From the NCBI RefSeq assembly GCF_000719515.1, contig NZ_JOGR01000019.1:1-34067 (forward strand): 34,067 nt of DNA, given 5' to 3'. The position numbers and the translations under genes are program-made. Shown here one piece after another: positions 16,267-23,154 of the stretch (its first letter is position 1; each line of letters begins with the position of its first letter). Source of the DNA: Glycomyces sp. NRRL B-16210. GTDB lineage: Bacteria > Actinomycetota > Actinomycetes > Mycobacteriales > Micromonosporaceae. Under the pieces are notes generated by a model. It did not search any database. It had not been told where the DNA came from and was given only the letters and a program-made list of their open reading frames with translations.

Positions 16267-17463
16267 GTGCGCCGTCCTGATGAACGAAAGCAACCGCAGG
16301 TGGCGTCCCCGCTGTTCGAACTCTCCGCCGACATGCGGACCACCGCCGAGCGGCGCCGCCGTTCGCACCGGTCCCATTCCAGGTACGTCCGCGAGGCGGT
16401 GCCGATGCCCGAACCGGCGCTGACGACGCAGACCCCGGACCCGTGGCTGGAGTCCGCTCCGCTGCTGACCGGCATGGACGAGGTCGGCGCGGGCCTGCTC
16501 GACTCGCTGGACGCGATGCAGCGCGTCGCCGCCTCCGCGGGGAGGGGCCCGCTGCTCATCAACGCCTCCCCGGGGACCGGCAAGACCCATCTGCTCATCC
16601 GCCGCGTCGCCTACCTCGTGCAGGAGCTGGGCGTCCCGGCCGGGCAGTGCCTGGTCCTGGCCGCGTCGAAGCCGGGCGTCGCGCGCATCCGCCGCGAGCT
16701 CGGCACGCTCCTGGGCCGCGAGGCCGCCGCGATCACCGTCGGCGAGTTCGACGACTTCGCCGCCGCGAGCCCGCCCGAGCTGGGCCATGTCTTCATCGAC
16801 GACCTGCCGCGCATGCCGATGCGCCTGTTCCGGCAGGTCACCGAGCACCGCGGCCCCGAGGCCGACATCACCGCCACCGGCGACCCCGACTCGGCCCTGT
16901 GCGCGGGCGAGCCGGCCGCGTTCGCGGCGTTCGGCGAGCGGTTCCCGCAGGCGCACGTGATGCGCCTGTCGCGCAACCACCGCAGCCCCGCGGCCGTCCT
17001 GGTCGCCGCCTCGCAGGTGATCGAGCCGATCAGCCGCGTCCCGGGGCGCCTGGTCCAGCCCGAGCGCCCGGCGCTCGAAGGCTCGGGGATCGGCCGCTGC
17101 TTCGCGGTGGACGCCGACGACGAGAAGCACTTCGTGGAGACTCTGACCGACCGGCTCGCCGAGCTGGGGGTCGCGCCCGAGGAGCTGGCGGTGATCGGGC
17201 CGGACGGCATGTCGGTCGCCGAGGCGGCCGACGGCGAGTTCCGCGTCGTATGCCTCACCGGCGTGACCGCCGAGGACTGGCCGAACACCGCCGCGGCGCG
17301 GCGCGAGCTGTACGTGGCGCTCGGGCGCACCAGGGACCTCGTCTACGTCAGCCACACCGGTACCGGATCCCCGCTGCTGGCCGATGTGGATCAGGGATTG
17401 TTCAGTCCATTCGGGATGGTCCCTCAGGTTCGTTCGGGCCCCGAGCAGCCGCGACTGCTGTAG
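16267..17463 (+). CDS. Minimal UvrD/Rep-like helicase-fold protein
   Basis: A protein of about 398 residues with superfamily-1 helicase motifs: Walker A ASPGTGKTH (100-108), a Walker B-like VFIDDL (175-180), motif III-like TGDPDSALC (204-212), motif IV LSRNHRSPAAV (234-244) and motif VI ELYVALGRTRD (347-357). UvrD proteins have 650-750 residues; the 1B and 2B insert domains are missing. Walker B has Asp-Asp rather than Asp-Glu and lacks the following Gln. ATP binding is plausible, unwinding doubtful. The GTG at 16267 is chosen for a GAGG 8 nt upstream; GTG 16246 is also in frame. A ParA-like gene follows after 93 nt. Confidence 0.7.
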   Translation: MRRPDERKQPQVASPLFELSADMRTTAERRRRSHRSHSRYVREAVPMPEPALTTQTPDPWLESAPLLTGMDEVGAGLLDSLDAMQRVAASAGRGPLLINASPGTGKTHLLIRRVAYLVQELGVPAGQCLVLAASKPGVARIRRELGTLLGREAAAITVGEFDDFAAASPPELGHVFIDDLPRMPMRLFRQVTEHRGPEADITATGDPDSALCAGEPAAFAAFGERFPQAHVMRLSRNHRSPAAVLVAASQVIEPISRVPGRLVQPERPALEGSGIGRCFAVDADDEKHFVETLTDRLAELGVAPEELAVIGPDGMSVAEAADGEFRVVCLTGVTAEDWPNTAAARRELYVALGRTRDLVYVSHTGTGSPLLADVDQGLFSPFGMVPQVRSGPEQPRLL

Positions 17464-17556
17464 TACTGCCGCGTCGGGCCACGCGGAGTTCCCACGCGGC
17501 CATGCGCGAATGGGACACAATAGTCGGGTAACCGCCGTCTCACGCTGGGAGTCCCG

Positions 17557-19071
17557 ATGGAGCACACCGAAGAGGACACCGTGCCTCTGCGCCGGCCGGA
17601 TGCTCCAGCCTGGTCACCGTTCGCGCCGCCGAGGGCGGACCCGGACCATGTGCCGCCCAGTGCGAACGGGGAGCATGGTGCGGACCGGCAGCAGCGTGCG
17701 CCGAGCGAGAACGGGGAGCACGGCGCGGACCAAGGACACGTCGCGAATCAAGATCATGGTGCCGAGCCGGGTGCGGACCACCGGCCCAGCGCCCCGCCGG
17801 AGGTCTACGAGCAGCCCAGTGCCCCGCCCGAGGTGAACCGGCAGTACAGCGCGTCTTCGGAGGCGCAGGCGGTGAACCCGGCGGTCCGCAATCCCCGCAG
17901 CGGCGACCACGTTCCCAGCGAGCCGCCGCCTCCCGCGATGCCGAGCGCCCCCGAAGCCCGCGCCGAGCCCCCGGCCGCGTCACCGTACGAAGGACAGCTC
18001 GAAGGCCCCGCCGCGCCGTTCGCACCCGTCACGCCGCCCGGCGAGGCCTGGCCCGACCCGAACGCGATCCAGCCGTCCCGGCTGCCCGTGCCGGTGCGGC
18101 TGCCGGTGTTCCCCGACCAGGCCGGGGCGCTCGAACGCGTCGGCGTCACCGCCGACGACTTCGCCTCCCGCCGGGTCGTCCCCCCGCGCCCGCCGGTCGC
18201 CGAGACCGGCCTGCGCGGCGCGCTCCACCGCCTGAGCTTCGGCCTGCTCGCGCTGCCTCCCGGCCCCCGGGAGCAGGCCCGCCAGCGCGCGGTCGAGACG
18301 GTGCGCCGCAATTTCGGCGGGCTGCGCCAGATCACCGTGGTGAACCCGAAGGGCGGGGCGGGGAAGACCGTCGCGGTCCTCATGCTCGCGATGACCTTCG
18401 GGCGCCACCGGGGCGGCTATGTGCTCGCGTGGGACAACAACGAGACGCAGGGGACGCTCGGGATGCGGGCCCAGCAGGACTTCCATGTGCGCACGGTCCG
18501 CGATCTGCTGCGCGATCTCGACCATTTCCGGGGGCCGACCGGGCGTATCGGGGACTTGTCGCAGTACGTGCGGGCGCAGGGCGGGGCGATGTTCGACGTG
18601 CTGGCCTCGGACGAGTCGGCGACGGCCGGGGAGATGCTCACGTCGCAGGCGTTCGGGGATCTGCGCGAGGCGGTCTCGCGCTTCTACAAGCTGATCGTGG
18701 TCGACACCGGGAACAATGTGCGGGCGGCGAACTGGCAGGCGGCGATCGACGCGACCGATCAGCTGGTGGTGACGATGTCGGCCCGCAACGATTCGGCGGA
18801 GACGGCCGCGCGGATGCTCGACCACTTGGAGCAGACCGGCAGGCGGGACCTGGTGCGCGGCGCGGTGTCGGTGGTGTCGATGCCGGCCCATCGCAAGGAC
18901 GTGGACCTGCCTGCGGTGCAGCGGCATTTCGCGGCCCGCACGAGGGCGGTGCTGCTGGCGCCGTACGAGAAGCTGCTCGACTCCGGTGAGCCGATCCGCT
19001 ACGACTCGTTGAGCAAGGCCTCATCGGGGGCGTGGCTGCGGATCTCCTCGGCGGTCGCCGAGGGGCTGTGA
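17557..19071 (+). CDS. ParA/MinD-like ATPase with a long disordered N-terminus
   Basis: A 504-residue protein. Residues 1-255 are Pro-, Ala- and Glu-rich, with short repeats NGEHGAD (37-43, 52-58) and PSAPPEV (77-83, 87-93). Residues 257-504 form a MinD/ParA domain: deviant Walker A NPKGGAGKT (263-271) with both lysines, AWDNNETQGTLG (291-302) and LIVVDTGNN (379-387). Such ATPases position plasmids, chromosomes, secretion systems or other cargo. No ParB or parS is visible, so this is probably not a classic partition pair; the architecture resembles EspI-type proteins, but no ESX genes are near. The ATG has GGGAG 5 nt upstream. Its last 73 nt overlap the convergent tetR. Confidence 0.8.
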   Translation: MEHTEEDTVPLRRPDAPAWSPFAPPRADPDHVPPSANGEHGADRQQRAPSENGEHGADQGHVANQDHGAEPGADHRPSAPPEVYEQPSAPPEVNRQYSASSEAQAVNPAVRNPRSGDHVPSEPPPPAMPSAPEARAEPPAASPYEGQLEGPAAPFAPVTPPGEAWPDPNAIQPSRLPVPVRLPVFPDQAGALERVGVTADDFASRRVVPPRPPVAETGLRGALHRLSFGLLALPPGPREQARQRAVETVRRNFGGLRQITVVNPKGGAGKTVAVLMLAMTFGRHRGGYVLAWDNNETQGTLGMRAQQDFHVRTVRDLLRDLDHFRGPTGRIGDLSQYVRAQGGAMFDVLASDESATAGEMLTSQAFGDLREAVSRFYKLIVVDTGNNVRAANWQAAIDATDQLVVTMSARNDSAETAARMLDHLEQTGRRDLVRGAVSVVSMPAHRKDVDLPAVQRHFAARTRAVLLAPYEKLLDSGEPIRYDSLSKASSGAWLRISSAVAEGL

Positions 19072-19688
19072 GCGGCCAGGAGGTCGACGAGGCCGGCCGC
19101 GGCGTCGCTGAGGCGGCCCTCTTCCTCGTCGGCGTGGCCGATGACGAGCGCGCCTTGGATGAACACGAGCGCGGTCCGGGCGAGGCGGTCGGGGTCGGCC
19201 TCGGCGTCCATCGTTCCGGTCTCGACCGCCCGTGCCAGGATCGCGGCGAGATCGCGTTCGAGTTCGGTCCAGGCCTCCTGGACGCGGCGCATGGTCGCGG
19301 GGTCGTCGGCGAGTTCGACGGCGGCGCGGACGATGAACCCGCCGGACTTCGACTGCCTCGCCACGACGTCGAGGAGGTCCCCGATGACGCGTGGTGCGTC
19401 GAGGGGTTCGGCCGCGACGCCGTCGCCGCTGGGGCCGGCGGGGACGCCGGCGTCGAGGGCGCGGCGGGCGATCGCTCGCAGTTCGGGTTCGGTGTCCTCC
19501 CTATATCGGCCCAGGGCGGTGATGTAAAGCTGGTGCTTGGAGCCGAATGCGGCGTAGAGTCCGGCACGGTTCATGCCGGTCGCCGCGACGAGGTCCGACA
19601 TGGAGGTAGCGGCGAATCCGCGCTCCAAGAAGACCAGGGTCGCAGCGCGCAGGACTCTGTCCAGATCGGCGTTCTTATTTCTGCTCAC
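18999..19688 (-). CDS. TetR-family transcriptional regulator
   Basis: A 229-residue repressor-type protein. The N-terminal TetR helix-turn-helix covers about residues 6-52 (ATLVFLERGFAATSMSDLV, then MNRAGLYAAFGSKHQLY). The rest is a helical ligand/dimer domain. The GTG at 19688 is chosen because a promoter fits exactly: TTGACC, 18 nt, TACGGT, 7 nt, GTG, giving a leaderless mRNA. GTG 19697 is an in-frame alternative, but it lies inside the -10 box. It diverges from the cobalamin-riboswitch operon across a perfect palindrome, so it may regulate itself and that operon. Its 3' end is antisense to the ParA-like gene for 73 nt. Confidence 0.88.
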   Translation of the reverse strand: MSRNKNADLDRVLRAATLVFLERGFAATSMSDLVAATGMNRAGLYAAFGSKHQLYITALGRYREDTEPELRAIARRALDAGVPAGPSGDGVAAEPLDAPRVIGDLLDVVARQSKSGGFIVRAAVELADDPATMRRVQEAWTELERDLAAILARAVETGTMDAEADPDRLARTALVFIQGALVIGHADEEEGRLSDAAAGLVDLLAAHSPSATAEEIRSHAPDEALLNES

Positions 19689-19695
19689 GTTGTGC

Positions 19696-19725
19696 ACCGT
19701 ATCGACACCCGGTGCTACGGGTCAA
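19696..19725 (-). promoter_or_regulatory. Promoter of tetR
   Basis: Minus strand: -35 TTGACC (19725-19720), 18-nt spacer, -10 TACGGT (19701-19696). The start site would fall at or next to the GTG at 19688. Confidence 0.6.
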
Positions 19726-19741
19726 TAACCGGAAGGCGGGA

Positions 19742-19784
19742 GTTCACTCGCGAGACGCGAGTGAACGGTCGCACTGGGAGTGCG
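19742..19784. promoter_or_regulatory. Two palindromes between tetR and the B12 operon
   Basis: A perfect palindrome with 11-bp arms and a 3-bp centre (GTTCACTCGCG at 19742-19752, AGA, CGCGAGTGAAC at 19756-19766) is followed by CGCACT-GGG-AGTGCG (19770-19784). The second ends 6 nt before the -35 box of the riboswitch promoter. The size and odd centre suit a TetR dimer operator. Position between two divergent promoters supports regulation rather than termination. Confidence 0.55.
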
Positions 19785-19790
19785 GTCGCC

Positions 19791-19820
19791 TTGACACCCA
19801 GCGACGCCACCCGCGAGAAT
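19791..19820 (+). promoter_or_regulatory. Promoter of the cobalamin riboswitch operon
   Basis: A perfect -35 TTGACA (19791-19796), an 18-nt spacer and GAGAAT (19815-19820) as -10. Transcription would start near 19827, about 10 nt before the riboswitch. Confidence 0.6.
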
Positions 19821-19836
19821 GAGGCCAAACTGAACA

Positions 19837-19994
19837 GGCGCAAGGCGGGGGAAGTCCGGTGAAAGGCCGGCGCTGACCCGCAACGGTAGTCGCGGTTCGT
19901 CGTTCGCAGCGTTCGCAACATCGCTCCGAACCACCTCCGAGCACCCTTCGATGAGCTCGGTCCACCCGCGTGAGCCCGAATGCCCGCCTGCGCC
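19837..19994 (+). promoter_or_regulatory. Cobalamin (AdoCbl-type) riboswitch aptamer
   Basis: The conserved core is plain: GGGGAAGTCCGGTGAAA, then GGCCGGCGCTGACCCGCAAC and GGTA (19848-19888), matching the B12-box region of cobalamin riboswitches. The closing helix pairs GGCGCA (19837-19842) with TGCGCC (19989-19994), and GGCGGG (19844-19849) with CCCGCC (19983-19988). The 3' part AGCCCGAATGCCCGCC corresponds to the usual AGTCAGGATACCTGCC. It should sense adenosyl- or related cobalamin and repress the downstream operon when B12 is plentiful. This supports B12 as the cargo of the ECF transporter. Confidence 0.93.
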
Positions 19995-20087
19995 GAACCG
20001 ATTTGTCAACGCCTGTCGTGGTCTACAGGCGCTTGCGGCGCCGCCGCCTGCCCGAAGACCCCACTCGCTCTAGGAAAGGTCAGGCAA
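19995..20087 (+). promoter_or_regulatory. Riboswitch expression platform
   Basis: Downstream of the aptamer are a hairpin CGCCTGT/ACAGGCG (20010-20016 with 20025-20031) and a possible helix around the ribosome site: GACC (20057-20060) can pair with GGTC (20078-20081), and GCCTG (20046-20050) with CAGGC (20081-20085), competing for one base. The loop holds AGGAAA of the Shine-Dalgarno region. No U-run terminator is visible, so control is probably at translation initiation. This is inferred from pairing by eye. Confidence 0.5.
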
Positions 20088-21344
20088 TTGCGCCACCTGT
20101 CCGGTCGACTGCTGGCCGCCGCCGCGGTCGTGCCCATCGCCGTTCTCGCCTCCGCCGCACCGGCCCAGGCCCAATCCCAGCCGTTCGACGCGCCCGCCGA
20201 GGCGGCCGCGTCCTGGCTCGCCGCCCAGTCCGACGGCACCTCGTGGTCCGAGGGCGACGTGTCCTCGTCGCTGGACGCGGTCATCGCTCTCCAGGCCGCC
20301 GGTGTCGGCGGCGACCAGATCCAGGCGACGCTCGAATGGCTCAACGACACCGACACCCTCACTCCGTACGTGTTCGCCGCGGCCGAGGGCGATGACGAGG
20401 CCGCGCTGAACGCGGGCCCGACCGGGAAGGTGATGTACGCGGTCGCGACCGCCGGGGGCGACCCGACGAACTTCGCGGGGATCAGGCTCGCCGACGAACT
20501 CGCCGCGGCGCAGGCCGAGAACGGCACCTACGGCGACGGGACGGCCCTGTCCACGGCGTGGGCGGTCCTCGGGCTCTCGCGCACCGACGCCCCGGCGGGC
20601 GAGGAGGCCGCGGCCGGTCTCGCGGCGGTCCAGTGCGAGGACGGCGGGTTCAGCTGGGGCAGCGTGGACGGCGTCGCCGACTGCTTCTCCGACCCCGACT
20701 CCACGGGCCTGGTGGTCGCGGCGCTCGCCGCTCTGGAGGGCGAGGCCGCGGCCGAGCCCCTCGATGCGGCCGTGAGCTGGCTGGAGTCGGCGCAGGCCGA
20801 GGACGGCGGGTTCGACGGCGGGTTCGGCGAGAACGCGAACTCGACGGCGATGGCCGCGCAGGCGCTGCTGGCGGTGGACCGGGACGAGGCCGCCGCGAGC
20901 GCGGTGGCGTTCCTCATCGAGCTCCAGTTCGACTGCGACGGCGACGCGCCCGGCGCGGTCCGGTACTCCGAGCCGGAGGACCCCGAGTACGGCGAGGCCT
21001 CGCGCCTGCTGGCGACCGCGCAGGCGATCGTGCCGCTCGCGGGCCAGAACCTGGCCGACCTCGACGCCGCGAACGTGGCGGCGGAGCTGCCGGCCGGCGC
21101 CTGCGAGAGCGCGGGCGACGGTGAAGGCGACCGCGACGGCGAGGAGGCGGGCGCCGCGCAGGACGAGGAGAGCTCGAACTCGTGGCTGCCCTGGGTCGTC
21201 GGCGCGGCCGTGGTCGTGCTGGCCGCGCTGATCGTCGGCTTCGCGCTGAAGGCCCGCAACTCCGGCGGGGCCGCACCCGCCGGGAACGGCGAGTCCGACG
21301 GCACTTCCAATGACGGCGCCACCGACGACGGTGCCGACAAGTAA
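20088..21344 (+). CDS. Exported, membrane-anchored alpha/alpha-toroid protein (transcobalamin alpha-domain-like)
   Basis: The TTG at 20088 gives 418 residues: AAAGG lies 8 nt upstream and an ideal signal peptide follows (1-28, APAQA before cleavage). The in-frame ATG at 19980 would lie inside the riboswitch. Residues 36-315 hold about five prenyltransferase/squalene-cyclase-type helical repeats with the GGF/GTY turn (AAVQCEDGGFSW, SAQAEDGGFDGGF). Four Cys (183, 199, 282, 339) could form disulfides. An acidic linker (343-362), a membrane helix (about 366-387) and a polar tail follow. It has no cyclase catalytic motif that I can see, so a binding role is likelier than terpene chemistry. With the riboswitch and the DUF4430 partner, I infer a surface cobalamin binder. 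Confidence 0.8.
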   Translation: MRHLSGRLLAAAAVVPIAVLASAAPAQAQSQPFDAPAEAAASWLAAQSDGTSWSEGDVSSSLDAVIALQAAGVGGDQIQATLEWLNDTDTLTPYVFAAAEGDDEAALNAGPTGKVMYAVATAGGDPTNFAGIRLADELAAAQAENGTYGDGTALSTAWAVLGLSRTDAPAGEEAAAGLAAVQCEDGGFSWGSVDGVADCFSDPDSTGLVVAALAALEGEAAAEPLDAAVSWLESAQAEDGGFDGGFGENANSTAMAAQALLAVDRDEAAASAVAFLIELQFDCDGDAPGAVRYSEPEDPEYGEASRLLATAQAIVPLAGQNLADLDAANVAAELPAGACESAGDGEGDRDGEEAGAAQDEESSNSWLPWVVGAAVVVLAALIVGFALKARNSGGAAPAGNGESDGTSNDGATDDGADK

Positions 21345-21355
21345 GTTCGAGGCGC

Positions 21356-22027
21356 ATGTCCCGTAGCGAACGAACCGCAGGCAGCGCCCGCCACCACGGC
21401 GGGCGCCGCCTGCGCGCCCTCGCGCCCCTCAGGCGCCCTTGTATCGGCGGCGCCGCCGCCTCGCTGCTCCTGGCACTCTGCCTCCTCACGCTTCCGGCCG
21501 CGCCCGCCGCCGCGCAGGAGGCCTGCGCCGGGGTGACCGTGGTCGTCGACTTCGGCCCGCTCGCCCCCGGACCGGCCACCGGGTGCGCCGTCGATCCCGC
21601 CAACGGCCTCGACGCGCTCGCGGGCGCCGGCTTCTCGGTCACCGAGGTCGCCTCCATCCGCGGCATGGTCTGCCGCATCGACGACCTCCCCGAGACCGGC
21701 TGCGGCGGTTCGCCTCCCGCCGACGCCTACTGGTCCTACTGGCACGCCGAACCCGGCGACGCCGAATGGACGTACGCGATGGTCGGCGGCGCCGACGCCT
21801 CGCCCGACGCGGGCGACCTCGAAGGCTGGGCCTTCGGCGACGGCTCCGCCCCGCCCGCGCTCACCCCCGCCGAAGCGGCCGCGACCCCCACCGCCGAAAC
21901 CCCCGACGGCGGTGCCTCCGCTGACGAGGGCACCGGCCCCAACCGGACCTGGATCCTCGCCGTCGCCGCCCTCGCGCTCATCGTGGGGATCGTCGTCGGG
22001 CGGGTCCGACACGACCGGCGCCCATGA
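21356..22027 (+). CDS. Exported, membrane-anchored DUF4430 protein (transcobalamin beta-domain-like)
   Basis: A 223-residue protein. The signal peptide has a basic N-region and cleaves near residue 53 (PAAPAAA-QEAC). The small beta domain (57-165) shows DUF4430 hallmarks: VTVVVDFG, NGLDALAGAGF, a VCRIDDLP turn, then YWSYWH (125-130), EWTY (137-140) and GDLEGWAFG (153-161). Cys57, 77, 106 and 116 may pair. A Thr/Pro/Ala-rich linker leads to a membrane helix (198-215) and a short basic tail. DUF4430 resembles the C-terminal domain of intrinsic factor/transcobalamin. The ribosome site is weak (GAGG 3 nt away). Its stop overlaps the ecfT start (ATGA). Likely the second half of the capture module. 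Confidence 0.82.
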   Translation: MSRSERTAGSARHHGGRRLRALAPLRRPCIGGAAASLLLALCLLTLPAAPAAAQEACAGVTVVVDFGPLAPGPATGCAVDPANGLDALAGAGFSVTEVASIRGMVCRIDDLPETGCGGSPPADAYWSYWHAEPGDAEWTYAMVGGADASPDAGDLEGWAFGDGSAPPALTPAEAAATPTAETPDGGASADEGTGPNRTWILAVAALALIVGIVVGRVRHDRRP

Positions 22028-23154
22028 GCGTGCCCGCGCGAGCGCCCGTGCGGCCCACCGCGACGCACCCGGCCCCCGCGCGCCGCCGCACCGCCCACCC
22101 GGTCGCCTGGTGGGGCTGGGCGCTCCTGCTCGCCACCACCGCCGGGCGCACCGCCAACCCCTGGCTCCTGCTGCTCATCGTCGCCGTCGCCGGCCTCGTC
22201 GTCACCTTCTGCCGCGGCGACGAGCCCTGGTCGGGCGCCTACCGCGTCTTCCTCCTCATCGGGCTCACCGCCGTCGCCGTCCGCATGGCCTTCTACATCG
22301 TCTTCGGCGGCTCCGACGGCCCCACCGTCCTGTTCTCCCTGCCCTCGACGACCCTCCCCGACTGGGCCGCGGGCTTCCGCCTCGGCGGGAACGTCACCGC
22401 CGAAGGCGCCCTCGCCGCCGCCTACGACGGCCTGCGCCTGGCCACCCTCCTCGTCTGCGTGGGCGCGGCCAACGCCCTCGCGAGCCCGCGCCGCCTCCTG
22501 CGCTCGGTCCCGGCCGCCCTGTACGAGGTGAGCGTCGCGGTCGTCGTCGCCCTCTCCGTGGCCCCCCAGCTCGTCGCGGGCGTCGGGCGGGTCCGCCGCG
22601 CGAGGGCCCTGCGCGGCAACACCAACCGCAGCCCCGCCAACCTCATGCGCACCGTTGCCGCGCCCGTCCTCCACGACGCGCTCGACCGGTCGCTCGCGCT
22701 CGCCGCCGCGATGGCCTCGCGCGGATACGGCCGCGCCGCGGGCATCCCGGCCCCGGCCCGCCGCGCCACCGGCGCGGCCCTCCTCTTCGGACTCCTCGGC
22801 CTCTGCGCCGGCGCCTACGCCCTCCTCGGCGCGGCGACGCCCGCACCGGTCGCCTGGACGCTCCTCGCCGCCGGCGCCGCGGCCGCGGTCTTCGGGATCG
22901 CCTTCGCCTCCAAGCGGGTCCCCCACACCCGCTACCGGCCCGACCGCTTCGGCCCGCTCGACTGGGCGGTCCTCGCCTCCGGCGCGGCGGCCGTCGTCGG
23001 CACCGTCCTCAGCGGCCTGACCGACTCGGCGGCGCTGTGGCCCGCGACGAACCCGCTCGCGGTGCCGGACCTGCCGTTGTGGGCCGCCGCCGGCGTGCTC
23101 CTCGCCGCCGCTCCCGCGGCCCTCGTGCCGTCGACGCCGAAGGGAACCACATGA
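22024..23154 (+). CDS. ECF transporter T component (EcfT/CbiQ family)
   Basis: A 376-residue polytopic membrane protein. There are hydrophobic segments at about 28-62, 73-95, 140-152, 168-187, 250-275, 278-297 and 322-340. Two Ala-Arg-Gly-type coupling motifs, ARALRG (193-198) and MASRGYG (230-236), would contact the ATPase grooves. It couples ATP hydrolysis to toppling of the S component. Length exceeds the usual ~260 residues because of a polar N-terminus (1-26) and extra C-terminal helices. The ATG overlaps the upstream stop by 4 nt and its own stop overlaps the ATPase start, so the operon is tightly coupled. Confidence 0.9.
   Translation: MSVPARAPVRPTATHPAPARRRTAHPVAWWGWALLLATTAGRTANPWLLLLIVAVAGLVVTFCRGDEPWSGAYRVFLLIGLTAVAVRMAFYIVFGGSDGPTVLFSLPSTTLPDWAAGFRLGGNVTAEGALAAAYDGLRLATLLVCVGAANALASPRRLLRSVPAALYEVSVAVVVALSVAPQLVAGVGRVRRARALRGNTNRSPANLMRTVAAPVLHDALDRSLALAAAMASRGYGRAAGIPAPARRATGAALLFGLLGLCAGAYALLGAATPAPVAWTLLAAGAAAAVFGIAFASKRVPHTRYRPDRFGPLDWAVLASGAAAVVGTVLSGLTDSAALWPATNPLAVPDLPLWAAAGVLLAAAPAALVPSTPKGTT

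Noticed and set aside
17469..17499. Terminator between the helicase-like and ParA-like genes
   Set aside because: Only a 6-bp stem CCGCGT/ACGCGG with two competing right arms; too weak to call.
19980..20087. Longer start (ATG 19980) for the toroid protein
   Set aside because: It lies within the 3' strand of the riboswitch closing helix and would put 36 residues before a normal signal peptide; TTG 20088 has a ribosome site.
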